Source: CALGLS01 sp047626155 (GTDB lineage: Bacteria > Bacteroidota > Bacteroidia > Chitinophagales > Saprospiraceae). From it: a stretch of DNA of 25,125 nucleotides. The stretch spans positions 1 through 25,125 of the forward strand of contig JBLHRR010000077.1 in assembly GCA_047626155.1 (NCBI GenBank). Direction: 5' to 3'. The notes under the pieces are model-generated. The model searched no databases. It was not told the origin of the DNA and worked only from the letters and a program-made list of their open reading frames with translations. The position numbers and the translations under genes were made by a program. Below are positions 1 through 7,715 of the stretch, piece by piece (the first letter of the stretch is position 1; each line of letters begins with the position of its first letter).

Positions 1-59
1 ATCTAAGTATCTTTGATTTCCAAGCATTTCAATTCTTCATAACTTTACAAACGCAACCA

Positions 60-2297
60 ATGCTCAAAAAACTTCTAAGCTCCCTAGCAATACCCCTCCT
101 CCTCTTCGGACCAGCAAAAGCTCAAAAACCAAACACTACCTTCGGTTTCGAAATTCCAGCTATCCAAGAAAACGATTCCTACCGATCCGGCAACATGCGC
201 ATCAGTAGTTCAACAGGTTTCCCACTTGCCATCTACAATCCAGATATGGCCGTCACCGGAAACAATCCTGAGGAAAATGCCCGTAATTATTTGACCGCAA
301 ATAAAACATTGCTCGGACTTACAGATTCGGACATTTCAAATTTGGAACTACATTCCGTACGGACTTTACCTGCTGGCACAACAATACGTTTCCATCAATA
401 TTTTTCAGGCTTAATTGTGAGCAAGGCAGAGATCGCCATTACCGTCAATCCGAATCAACGGGTTTCTTACCTTGCTAATAATTTACGGTATGGTGTCGAT
501 ATCCCTACGGCCACTCCTACCCTATCTATGCAGGATGCCAGACAAACGGTTTTCGATTATTTGCCCATCACTGGCAATATCATTGAGGAAAGTAATGAGT
601 TAGAAATTCTTCATACCGGCAATGAAAGCAAGGTGGCTTACAGAATTATCATTGCTGCAGACGAACCACTTGGAGAATGGGAAGCTTTTGTGGATGCACA
701 AAATGGAACGATACTTCAGTTGGAAGATATTGGTTGTTATTACAAAGATCATCAGGAGGCATTGGCTCCCGGACTGCCTTTAGTGTACTCCATTTTTATG
801 GTAGCGGGAACGGGTAATGTCTTTGACCCTGATCCTCTTTCTTCTGCGGGTGCAGATTATGATGATCCTGGTTACGATGATAACAGTGACAATACAAATA
901 CAGAACTGACTGCCGAGTTGGTTTCTAAAACATTGCAAGACATTACTTTTGATGGCACCAATTATAGCTTAGTTGGTCCTTATGCTGAAGTCCAAGATTT
1001 TGAAATTCCTAACACCGGTTTGTACGAACAGCCTTCTTCGACCTGGGACAACAATCGGAGCGAAGGTGCTTTTGAGGCCGTGAATGTCTATTGGCACATT
1101 GATGCTTCGATGCGTTATTTAAATGAAACACTAGGGTTGGACATTATGCCAACGGATTATTCGACGGGGGTTCGTTTTGATCCTCATGGCCTAAACAATG
1201 CCGATAACAGTCATTATATCGGAAGTTCTCAACGATTGGCTTTCGGTGATGGCGGAGTGGATGATGCGGAAGATTCTGATGTCATTCATCATGAGCTTGG
1301 CCATGGTTTACATGACTGGGCGACCAACGGAGGACTCTCTCAAGTAGAAGGTCTGAGCGAAGGCTCGGGTGATTACTGGGCGGCTTCTTACAATCGTTCT
1401 TTAGGTGATTGGGATGCGGCGGATGCGCCATATAGCTGGGTTTTCAATTGGGATGGACACAATGAATTTTGGTCGGGTCGAGTTGTCAATTATCCAAATA
1501 CTTATCCTGGCGGGCTGACTGGAGGTATTCATACTCAGGGGCAAATTTGGGCTACTTGCATGATGCGGGTTTGGGATGCGATCGGACAACAAAATTCGGA
1601 CAAGGCTTTTTGGAGCGGTCTGGCAATGACAGGCGGAAGTACAAATCAGGATGGAGCTGCAAATGCGGTATACCAAGCTGCTATTGATTTGGGCTATTCT
1701 ACTACTGATGTCATTGCCATGCATACGGAAATGACTGCTACCGGGTATATTCTTCCCGAGGCGCCTTTACCCGTTGAGCTAAGTTCTTTTAGCGCCCGCA
1801 AACAAGAGGAGATGGTGCAGTTGGCATGGACAACTGCTTCTGAACTTAACAATGCTTTCTACACCATTGAACGCCGCGTGGACAAAGATCGCTTTGAGGT
1901 TCTTGGTCAAGTAGATAGTAAAGATAATAACAGTGTGATTACGCAGTCGTATAAATTCAAAGATACTCATCCTAATAATGGAGTAAATTATTATCGATTG
2001 AAGCAAACGGATTTTGATGGTACTTTTTCTTACTCGGGTATTCTTAGTGTGGAATTCACAGCAGAGGTAGCTCTACTAATTAGTCCAAATCCGGTGAGCG
2101 ATCGTTTTTCTATAACAGGAGATCTACGTGATGGAGTTATTACGGTGGTTGATGTGAGTGGTAAAAATCAATTGGTGTCTTTTGACAAAACTGGAGATGG
2201 CTTTGATGCGGAGGTTGGTTTTTTAACTCCGGGGATATACTTTCTTAGGATAGAGACGGCTGATGGGGTTTTGTTTGAGCGGTTTGTGAAGAAGTGA
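60..2297 (+). CDS. Secreted M36 (fungalysin-like) zinc metalloprotease with type IX secretion tail
   Basis: This 745-residue protein is a probable extracellular zinc endopeptidase that degrades environmental protein. Residues 1-21 form a signal peptide (Lys-rich start, hydrophobic core, AKA-Q cleavage region). Residues ~55-225 look like the FTP/PepSY propeptide of fungalysin/thermolysin proteases. The catalytic domain contains HELGH at 411-415 (two zinc histidines and the catalytic Glu), followed by E434-GSGD438, which fits the third zinc ligand E-x3-D of the M36/M4 clan. Residues ~573-665 are the Bacteroidota module LPVELSSF...AWTTASE...YYRLKQTDFDG. Residues ~672-745 (SPNPVSDRFSI...GIYFLRIET...FVKK) are a Por/T9SS sorting domain, so the protein should cross the outer membrane by the type IX system. 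The start at 60 gives a good signal peptide. It is a single gene, followed by a hairpin. Family assignment is confident; the natural substrate is unknown. Confidence 0.9.
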   Translation: MLKKLLSSLAIPLLLFGPAKAQKPNTTFGFEIPAIQENDSYRSGNMRISSSTGFPLAIYNPDMAVTGNNPEENARNYLTANKTLLGLTDSDISNLELHSVRTLPAGTTIRFHQYFSGLIVSKAEIAITVNPNQRVSYLANNLRYGVDIPTATPTLSMQDARQTVFDYLPITGNIIEESNELEILHTGNESKVAYRIIIAADEPLGEWEAFVDAQNGTILQLEDIGCYYKDHQEALAPGLPLVYSIFMVAGTGNVFDPDPLSSAGADYDDPGYDDNSDNTNTELTAELVSKTLQDITFDGTNYSLVGPYAEVQDFEIPNTGLYEQPSSTWDNNRSEGAFEAVNVYWHIDASMRYLNETLGLDIMPTDYSTGVRFDPHGLNNADNSHYIGSSQRLAFGDGGVDDAEDSDVIHHELGHGLHDWATNGGLSQVEGLSEGSGDYWAASYNRSLGDWDAADAPYSWVFNWDGHNEFWSGRVVNYPNTYPGGLTGGIHTQGQIWATCMMRVWDAIGQQNSDKAFWSGLAMTGGSTNQDGAANAVYQAAIDLGYSTTDVIAMHTEMTATGYILPEAPLPVELSSFSARKQEEMVQLAWTTASELNNAFYTIERRVDKDRFEVLGQVDSKDNNSVITQSYKFKDTHPNNGVNYYRLKQTDFDGTFSYSGILSVEFTAEVALLISPNPVSDRFSITGDLRDGVITVVDVSGKNQLVSFDKTGDGFDAEVGFLTPGIYFLRIETADGVLFERFVKK

Positions 2298-2312
2298 TTT
2301 TTTTATGATATA

Positions 2313-2379
2313 ATTTGAGTGTGTGACGAATTTCCTGCTTTTGGCAGTTGGCTTGCGGAAATATGTCACACACTCAAAT
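2313..2379 (+). terminator. Perfect 15-bp inverted repeat, probable terminator of the protease gene
   Basis: The arms atttgagtgtgtgac (2313-2327) and its exact reverse complement (2365-2379) enclose a 37-nt loop. The + strand then runs into a T-rich tract (tttatatatttttcattttt). It lies between convergent genes, so termination of the protease transcript is the simplest role. The loop contains ttggcagttggctt, which resembles the core of the palindromic repeats at 6033, 15155 and 16637; this may be a decayed relative. Confidence 0.55.
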
Positions 2380-2450
2380 GGTTTATATATTTTTCATTTT
2401 TGTAGCGGCTACTTACATTCTGGAGACTAAGCGATTAAGTGGTATACTTC

Positions 2451-2906
2451 TTACCTATCCATCCTCCGTTCAAACTTCACTTTCCGAACCCCATGATCCG
2501 TATCCCACTGTTTAACCTCTTTAAAACCAAAACCCTCATATAATTTAATTGCAGGAACATTCTCAAGTCCAGTTTCAACGACAAACAGATTCGAATCAAA
2601 TGCATGGAGAACGTACTCCATTAATTTCCGCCCAATTCCTTGTCTGAAAAAATCTGGATGAACAACCAAACTATTAATATGTGTAAATTTATCGTTAGAA
2701 CTAATCTCAACGACTCCTGCTAATTTTTGGCTTTTAAAAAATCCGTAAAACGCGGTGTTCGTATTTATATACTTTTCCAACGGCCTTTTTAAGGGTGGAA
2801 AATCAATAGCCTTTAACAATTCCGCCTCTACCTTATAGGAGATTTGAAAAACGGAAAATATTTTCTTTGCTATTTCTATGTTATTATTTTGAAGTTTTTC
2901 AATCAT
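2451..2906 (-). CDS. GNAT family N-acetyltransferase
   Basis: This 151-residue protein belongs to the GCN5-related acetyltransferases, which move an acetyl group from acetyl-CoA to an amine. The acetyl-CoA binding motif A is clear at residues ~80-100: a hydrophobic beta strand (INSLVVHP), then R-Q-G-I-G-R, which is the canonical R/Q-x-x-G-x-G/A pyrophosphate loop. The C-terminal part (FVVETGLENVPAIKLYEGFGF) is the usual motif B with the conserved N-x-x-A-I-x-L-Y-x-x-x-G-F. Length is normal for a single-domain GNAT. It reads convergently toward the protease gene and away from mltG, with ~62 bp between it and mltG. The acetylated substrate cannot be told from sequence. Confidence 0.85.
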   Translation of the reverse strand: MIEKLQNNNIEIAKKIFSVFQISYKVEAELLKAIDFPPLKRPLEKYINTNTAFYGFFKSQKLAGVVEISSNDKFTHINSLVVHPDFFRQGIGRKLMEYVLHAFDSNLFVVETGLENVPAIKLYEGFGFKEVKQWDTDHGVRKVKFERRMDR

Positions 2907-2968
2907 TTTTTATTTTTATTTCACAACTTGGAAATATTGAAACAAACCCATACATATTTCCGAAGCTC

Positions 2969-3997
2969 CTATTTTTTCAAACCATCCAACCAGCGGTGAT
3001 ACTTTTTAGCATTCTTATTATGCTCGGATAATGTTTTTGAAAAAACGTGATATCCTGAAAAATCAGGCCTGGCGCACATGAAGATATATTCATGATCTTC
3101 GGAATCTAAAACAGCGTCAATACTTGTGATAGATGCCATACTTATAGGCCCTGGAGGAAGCCCTTTGTATAGATAAGTATTGAAAGGAGAATCATAGCGA
3201 GTATGTTTGAATAAAATCCTCGTCGCTTTAAAATCTCTGGTCGCAAATTTTGCGGTAGGGTCTGCTCCTAGTTTTATTCCTTCTCTAATTCTATTTAGAT
3301 ATAATCCTGCCACTCGTTTTTTTTCTTCCTTTTTTGAGATTTCTCTTTCCACTATTGAAGCTAAAGTATAAACCTCCATAGGGTTCATACCTAGCTTTTC
3401 AGCTTTTGCAAGTCTATTGTTGGACTTCCAAAAACGCTCATGTTCTTTAATCATTCTTTGAAAAAATTCCTTTTCATTTTTATCCCAAAAAAACTCATAG
3501 GTATTTGGAATAAAGAGGCTCATCAAAGTCTCCTTCGTGTATCCAAATTCCTTTATATAATCTTCGTTAAAAAAAAGGGTAGCCAAATTAGCAGAATCAG
3601 CTTCAATATTTTGAGCCGCTTTGGCAGCAACATCTTCTAGTATCCATCCATGATTCAACACTACACTCACAGGCTCTTGTTTTCCTGCACGAAGATGGCC
3701 TATTAAGGAACGATTGCTCCAAGACGGATTAATTTTGTATCGACCAGACCTCATGATGCCTCTCTTGTAATTCATCATTCCTGCTACTTCACGAAATGAC
3801 ACCGCATCTATTATCTGCTTATTCTTTTGGAGATTTTCTACGACCTCATCAAAAGAAGAATTGCTTGGAATGATAACAATTCTATGCGCTAATTTATCTG
3901 GGACGTTAGGGGACATAACCACAGGGTATTTATCATAGACTAAGAATCCAGCAATTCCTCCGATGAGTATTATTCCTATAAATATTTTTTTTAGCAT
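2969..3997 (-). CDS. mltG: Endolytic murein transglycosylase MltG (YceG-like)
   Basis: MltG is an inner-membrane lytic transglycosylase that cuts nascent glycan strands and is thought to terminate peptidoglycan chain growth. The 342-residue protein has an N-terminal membrane anchor (residues ~4-22) and a LysM-like region (~40-110). Its catalytic domain contains TLASIVERE, where E217 lines up with the catalytic Glu of E. coli MltG (E218). The family signatures GADPTAKFA (~244-252), YDSPFNTY..KGLPPGPI (~268-285) and the C-terminal GYHVFSKTLSEHN (~315-327) are all present, and length fits the family. The ATG at 3997 puts the anchor at the very N-terminus. It is unrelated in function to the adjacent pyrimidine cluster, which reads the other way. 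Confidence 0.93.
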   Translation of the reverse strand: MLKKIFIGIILIGGIAGFLVYDKYPVVMSPNVPDKLAHRIVIIPSNSSFDEVVENLQKNKQIIDAVSFREVAGMMNYKRGIMRSGRYKINPSWSNRSLIGHLRAGKQEPVSVVLNHGWILEDVAAKAAQNIEADSANLATLFFNEDYIKEFGYTKETLMSLFIPNTYEFFWDKNEKEFFQRMIKEHERFWKSNNRLAKAEKLGMNPMEVYTLASIVEREISKKEEKKRVAGLYLNRIREGIKLGADPTAKFATRDFKATRILFKHTRYDSPFNTYLYKGLPPGPISMASITSIDAVLDSEDHEYIFMCARPDFSGYHVFSKTLSEHNKNAKKYHRWLDGLKK

Positions 3998-4030
3998 ATG
4001 ACATCTCTATATATACCCACAATTCCCCGC

Positions 4031-4135
4031 TCCTATTACGTATACATCTCCAATACCCCACCAAAGTACAACTTCCAATCATAACATCCAAAGAGTATTC
4101 TTAACACCCTACTATCCTACGGCTACATCCTTTCA
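4031..4135. repeat. Diverged intergenic repeat, copy 1
   Basis: This stretch begins with the 19-mer tcctattacgtatacatct (4031-4049), found identically at 18207-18225. It continues with a segment (accaaagtacaacttcc ... catccaaag ... taacaccctac ... ctacatccttt) that can be aligned by eye to 22545-22632. On the minus strand both read aaaggaNgtagNcNtagg...ctttggat...tttggtg. Two different partners sharing different parts suggests a composite interspersed element. Function is unknown. Confidence 0.4.
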
Positions 4136-4286
4136 TGCTAAATTCTCCATCACCTAAGACCCCATAAAACGTGCTTTCTTCCTTAATTAAAGGAACTGAA
4201 GTATATTCGAACACATATCCAAACTCCTCAAATCTCCTCATTTCAATTTCTTGCTTCAATTCATTCTTTTCATTGTAGTAAAACAT
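4101..4286 (-). CDS. Small hypothetical ORF
   Basis: This 61-codon ORF has natural-looking codon use and a plausible soluble sequence (MRRFEEFGYVFEYTSVPL, then IKEESTFYGVLGDGEFSMKG). I recognise no family. Its last ~12 codons run into the diverged repeat at 4031-4135, so the 3' end may be fortuitous and the ORF a remnant. The rest of the 3998-4525 gap (about 4290-4525) is AT-rich and shows no gene; the promoter of the mmsA cluster should lie there, and TATATTTC at 4451-4458 is a one-mismatch match to the Bacteroidota -7 element. Confidence 0.3.
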   Translation of the reverse strand: MFYYNEKNELKQEIEMRRFEEFGYVFEYTSVPLIKEESTFYGVLGDGEFSMKGCSRRIVGC

Positions 4287-4525
4287 TCTAGTCCCAAGTC
4301 AACACTTGATTTGAAGGACGGCCTTATTGGCTCCTTTTTATGTAACAAGCACCTAAAGAAATCGTTAAAATTCAACGAAACATTATATTGCAATTTTCTA
4401 AAATACAATAAAATACAGTACAAGTATTATTAAAAACCATAAAGTATCCTTATATTTCCTTGCTCTTACCAAATTAAAACCATAAAAACAACCCCGCCCA
4501 TTTTCCATACTCCTAAAAAATAATT

Positions 4526-5992
4526 ATGGCAATCACCACAATACAACCTTCCGTAAAAAACTTTATCAACGGTCAATTTGATCGCAATGGTCAACAAGAA
4601 ATGAATGTCATAAGTCCAATCGACGGAAGCATTATTTCTACCCTTCCTTTAAGTTCTTCTTCTGATGTAGACAAAGCCGTTCAGGCAGCCAAAAAAGCAT
4701 TTCCAGGATGGTCTGCTTTGACTCTTAAAGAACGAATCCAGGTGTTTTTCAAATACCGAAATCTGCTCGAAGAACACATGGAAGAATTGACCGAATTGGT
4801 CCATTTAGAAAATGGTAAAACGCATTCTGAATCGAGAGCGGAAGTAATGAAAAGCATGGAGCTTTGTGAATTTGCCGTTTCCATGCCTCAGATTATAACC
4901 AATGAAGTTCAGGAAGTCAGTCGTGGAGTCGAATGTCGCATCGAACGCAAACCGCTTGGGGTCGTTGCTTCTATCTCGCCATTCAATTTTCCAAACATGG
5001 TTCCGCACTGGACCGTTCCCAATGCATTGGTACTCGGAAATACCATGGTACTCAAACCTTCCGAATTGGTTCCTCTGAGTGCAATGCGCATGGCCGAATT
5101 GCTCAAAGAAGCCGGATTGCCGGATGGCGTATTTAATGTCGTCAACGGAGGCAAGGAAGTGGTCGAAGCTATTTGTGATCACGCCGATATCAAAGCGGTT
5201 TCCTTCGTCGGTTCTACCAGAGTAGCCAAAATTGTCTATCGCCGTTCTTCTTCTAATCTGCAACGTTGTGTTGCACTTGGCGGAGCCAAAAATCACTTAT
5301 TGGTACTCCCCGATGCACATCCTCAAATGACTGCTAACAATGTGGTTGCATCTATGGCGGGTTGTGCAGGACAAAGATGCATGGCTGCCGCCGTTATGGT
5401 TGGCGTGGATGCCGTTCAGCACATCATTGACAAAATGATAGACGAGGCCAAACTCATTGTACCTGGCGAAAACCTCGGTCCTGTCATCAGCAAAGAAGCC
5501 AAAGAAAGAATCGAAGGATACATCACGGAAGCAGAACAGCAAGGTGCTAAAATATTACTCGATGGTCGGAATACAAGCGTTCCTGGAAAAGAGGGTGGCT
5601 TTTATGTTGGCCCTACCATTCTCGATCACGTCACTACGGATATGAGAGTGGCTAAAGAGGAAATTTTTGGCCCTGTCATTTCCATCATTCGCGCCAAAGA
5701 CCTCGATGAAGCCATCAGCATAGAAAACGCTTCTGATTACGGAAACGCCGCAGCCGTATTTACCCAAAGTGGCGGACTCGCACGCAGAGTCATGGAAAAA
5801 GCAAGTGCCGGAATGATTGGTGTAAATATCGGAGTACCTGTTCCCCGAGAACCTTTTTCTTTTGGTGGTTGGAATGATTCCAAATTTGGAGTGGGCGATA
5901 TCACGGGCCGTAGTTCCATTGAATTCTGGACACAAAACAAAAAGACTACAACGAAATGGAATCCGGAAGACAAGACCAATTGGATGAGTTAA
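4526..5992 (+). CDS. mmsA: CoA-acylating (methyl)malonate-semialdehyde dehydrogenase
   Basis: This 488-residue enzyme of the aldehyde dehydrogenase superfamily oxidises malonate or methylmalonate semialdehyde with NAD+ and CoA, releasing CO2 and forming acetyl-CoA or propionyl-CoA. It is the last step of the pathway encoded here. Evidence: N-terminal NFINGQF and SPIDGSII typical of the MMSDH subfamily; the NAD-binding segment SPFNFPNMVPHW; the subfamily motif GCAGQRCMA with catalytic C285 and the adjacent substrate-binding R284; and the C-terminal GVNIGVPVPREPFSFGGWNDSKFG, which is diagnostic of MMSDH rather than other ALDHs. Length is normal. One oddity: in LENGKT...AEVMKSMELCEFA, K109 sits where the family usually has Arg (E-V-x-R-G). 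It is the first gene of the cluster; the ATG at 4526 starts in line with the family. Confidence 0.92.
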   Translation: MAITTIQPSVKNFINGQFDRNGQQEMNVISPIDGSIISTLPLSSSSDVDKAVQAAKKAFPGWSALTLKERIQVFFKYRNLLEEHMEELTELVHLENGKTHSESRAEVMKSMELCEFAVSMPQIITNEVQEVSRGVECRIERKPLGVVASISPFNFPNMVPHWTVPNALVLGNTMVLKPSELVPLSAMRMAELLKEAGLPDGVFNVVNGGKEVVEAICDHADIKAVSFVGSTRVAKIVYRRSSSNLQRCVALGGAKNHLLVLPDAHPQMTANNVVASMAGCAGQRCMAAAVMVGVDAVQHIIDKMIDEAKLIVPGENLGPVISKEAKERIEGYITEAEQQGAKILLDGRNTSVPGKEGGFYVGPTILDHVTTDMRVAKEEIFGPVISIIRAKDLDEAISIENASDYGNAAAVFTQSGGLARRVMEKASAGMIGVNIGVPVPREPFSFGGWNDSKFGVGDITGRSSIEFWTQNKKTTTKWNPEDKTNWMS

Positions 5993-6032
5993 GGGACTCC
6001 GTATCAATAAATATTTCAAAAAAGAAAGTAAC

Positions 6033-6135
6033 TATTCAGTATGTAGCTTTTAGCTATTGGCAGTTAGCAGTTGGCTTCCCTATAACGCGAAAGTGGGAAG
6101 CTAACTGCCAGCTGCTAAAGGCCAACTGCTGAATA
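6033..6135. repeat. Palindromic intergenic repeat, copy 1
   Basis: This imperfect inverted repeat has outer arms tattcag (6033-6039) and ctgaata (6129-6135). The inner arms are built from 7-bp quasi-repeats: tagctat-tggcagt-tagcagt-tggcttc on the left and their complements on the right, around a ctataacgcgaaag centre. The same family occurs at 16637-16735 in this orientation and at 15155-15247 in the opposite one. It fills the gap between mmsA and the aminotransferase gene and ends 17 bp before the latter's start. It could act as a REP-like RNA hairpin (transcript stability or attenuation) or be a small non-autonomous mobile element. Confidence 0.8.
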
Positions 6136-6152
6136 ATTTCAAAAAGATAAAT

Positions 6153-7502
6153 ATGAACACAACACAAACCGATCAGCAACAAATCGTACAGGACAATAAA
6201 GACTATACGCTCTTTTCCTGGTCCAAACAAGGCGGTTTGAATCCCATCAATATTGAAAGTGCAAAAGGAGTGTACCTCCAGGATCGCGATGGCAAAAAAT
6301 ACATCGACTTTTCTGCTCAGCTAATGAATGTCAACATTGGTCATGGCAACCAACGAGTGGCCGATGCCGTCATGCGCCAAATGCAACAAGTGAGTTATGT
6401 CTACCCAGGAATGGCGACTGAAGTAAGAGGGGAGTTGGGTAAGTTCATTGCAGAGATTACACCTGGGAACCTGACCAAAACCTTTTTCACTGTTGGTGGT
6501 TCTGAGGCAGTTGAAAATGCGATAAAAATAGCTCGTATATATACCGGGCGTAGCAAAATAATCGCTCAGTATCGCTCTTATCATGGCGCTACTTATGGTT
6601 CCATGTCCGCAGGAGGTGATCCACGTAAGCACGTTGTTGACAATCAAGCGGCTCCTAACTTTATTCATGTAGAAAACCCTTACTTTTATCGCTGCCCTTG
6701 GAATACTTCTTCCCTGGAAGATTGCGGAAATATGGCTTTGCAACAATTGGAACGAATCATCAAATTTGAAAATCCAAGCGACATTGCTGCTATGATTTTT
6801 GAAGGAGAATCGGGTTCCTCTGGTTGTATCAAATACCCACCATCCTACTGGAAGGGCTTGCGCGAAATGGCTGACAAATATGGCATCCTTTTGATTGACG
6901 ATGAGGTCATGAGTGGCTTCGGCCGTACGGGCAAATGGTTTGGCATTGATCACCACAGCGTGACGCCTGACATCATGTGCATCGCCAAAGGTTTGACTTC
7001 CGGTTATCTTCCACTAGGTGGCACCGTAGTCACCGATACCATTGCCAAACATTTTGAAGATCGCGCATTAAGTATCGGGCTGACTTATTCTGCGCACCCG
7101 ACCTGCTGTGCCGCGGCATTGGAAAATTTAAAGATCATGAAAGAAGAAAACATGATCGACAATGCTGCCAAAATGGGATTGTACATTGAACATAAAGTAG
7201 CAGAATTGACTGCCAAACATCCTTCTATCGGAGATTTTAGAAACACCGGATTATTGGGTTGTATCGAGTTGGTGAAAGATCGAAAAACAAAAGAACCGAT
7301 TACGCCCTGGAATGCAAAACGGGAAGAGAGCGAAGCCACTTACCGCATCGCTGCCAAGATCAGAGAGTTGGGGATGTTCACTTTTGTAAAATGGAATTTC
7401 ATCTTTATTGCTCCGCCGCTTTGCATCACAGAAAAAGAAATTGATGAGGGGATGGAGATTATTTCTCAGGCTTTGGAAATCGCTGATGAATACTGCCATT
7501 AA
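6153..7502 (+). CDS. Class III aminotransferase, probable beta-alanine / beta-aminoisobutyrate transaminase
   Basis: This 449-residue pyridoxal-phosphate enzyme is of the class III (omega-transaminase) family. Evidence: KYIDFSAQLMNVNIGHGN near the N-terminus, GGSEAVENAIKIAR (phosphate-binding turn), YRSYHGATYGSMSAGGDPR, the Asp signature LLIDDEVMSGFGRTGKWF, and CIAKGLTSGYLPLGG with the PLP Schiff-base lysine K279. Length is normal. Standing between beta-ureidopropionase (which makes beta-alanine) and MmsA (which uses malonate semialdehyde), it should convert beta-alanine to malonate semialdehyde, and beta-aminoisobutyrate to methylmalonate semialdehyde. Whether the amino acceptor is pyruvate or 2-oxoglutarate cannot be told. 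The ATG at 6153 follows the palindromic repeat directly, so its translation initiation region is next to a strong RNA hairpin. Confidence 0.88.
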   Translation: MNTTQTDQQQIVQDNKDYTLFSWSKQGGLNPINIESAKGVYLQDRDGKKYIDFSAQLMNVNIGHGNQRVADAVMRQMQQVSYVYPGMATEVRGELGKFIAEITPGNLTKTFFTVGGSEAVENAIKIARIYTGRSKIIAQYRSYHGATYGSMSAGGDPRKHVVDNQAAPNFIHVENPYFYRCPWNTSSLEDCGNMALQQLERIIKFENPSDIAAMIFEGESGSSGCIKYPPSYWKGLREMADKYGILLIDDEVMSGFGRTGKWFGIDHHSVTPDIMCIAKGLTSGYLPLGGTVVTDTIAKHFEDRALSIGLTYSAHPTCCAAALENLKIMKEENMIDNAAKMGLYIEHKVAELTAKHPSIGDFRNTGLLGCIELVKDRKTKEPITPWNAKREESEATYRIAAKIRELGMFTFVKWNFIFIAPPLCITEKEIDEGMEIISQALEIADEYCH

Positions 7503-7510
7503 GGAACTTC

Positions 7511-7657
7511 ATGCGTTCCGCATTTCGAGTTATAAACCACAAAGGGCACAAAGTTTCACAAAGTGAAAAAATGCAATAGTATTTCGTTTTTCATATTAAG
7601 AGAAAACTTCGTGCTCTTCGTGCCCTTTGTGGTTTATCAAAAAGATGCAGAACGCAT
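7511..7657. repeat. 147-bp imperfect inverted repeat
   Basis: There are two nested arm pairs. The outer pair is 13 bp with one mismatch (atgcgttccgcat at 7511-7523 against 7645-7657). The inner pair is a perfect 18-mer, ataaaccacaaagggcac at 7532-7549 against 7620-7637. The interior keeps partial complementarity (aaagtttcac...gaaaacttc). The element fills the aminotransferase-permease gap and is unrelated in sequence to the 6033/15155/16637 family. No T-run follows, so it is not a standard terminator. From 7658 to the permease start nothing else is visible. Confidence 0.8.
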
Positions 7658-7715
7658 ACGCACTTAACAATTAACTTACAATACACTAAAAAAATCAAAA
7701 ACACCTCCCACTTCT

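Noticed and set aside
4805..5296. Long antisense ORF within mmsA
   Set aside because: It is opposite a gene with clear family motifs and has no recognisable domain; the same holds for the antisense ORFs at 5555-6019, 6321-6956, 13306-13698 and 14311-14679.
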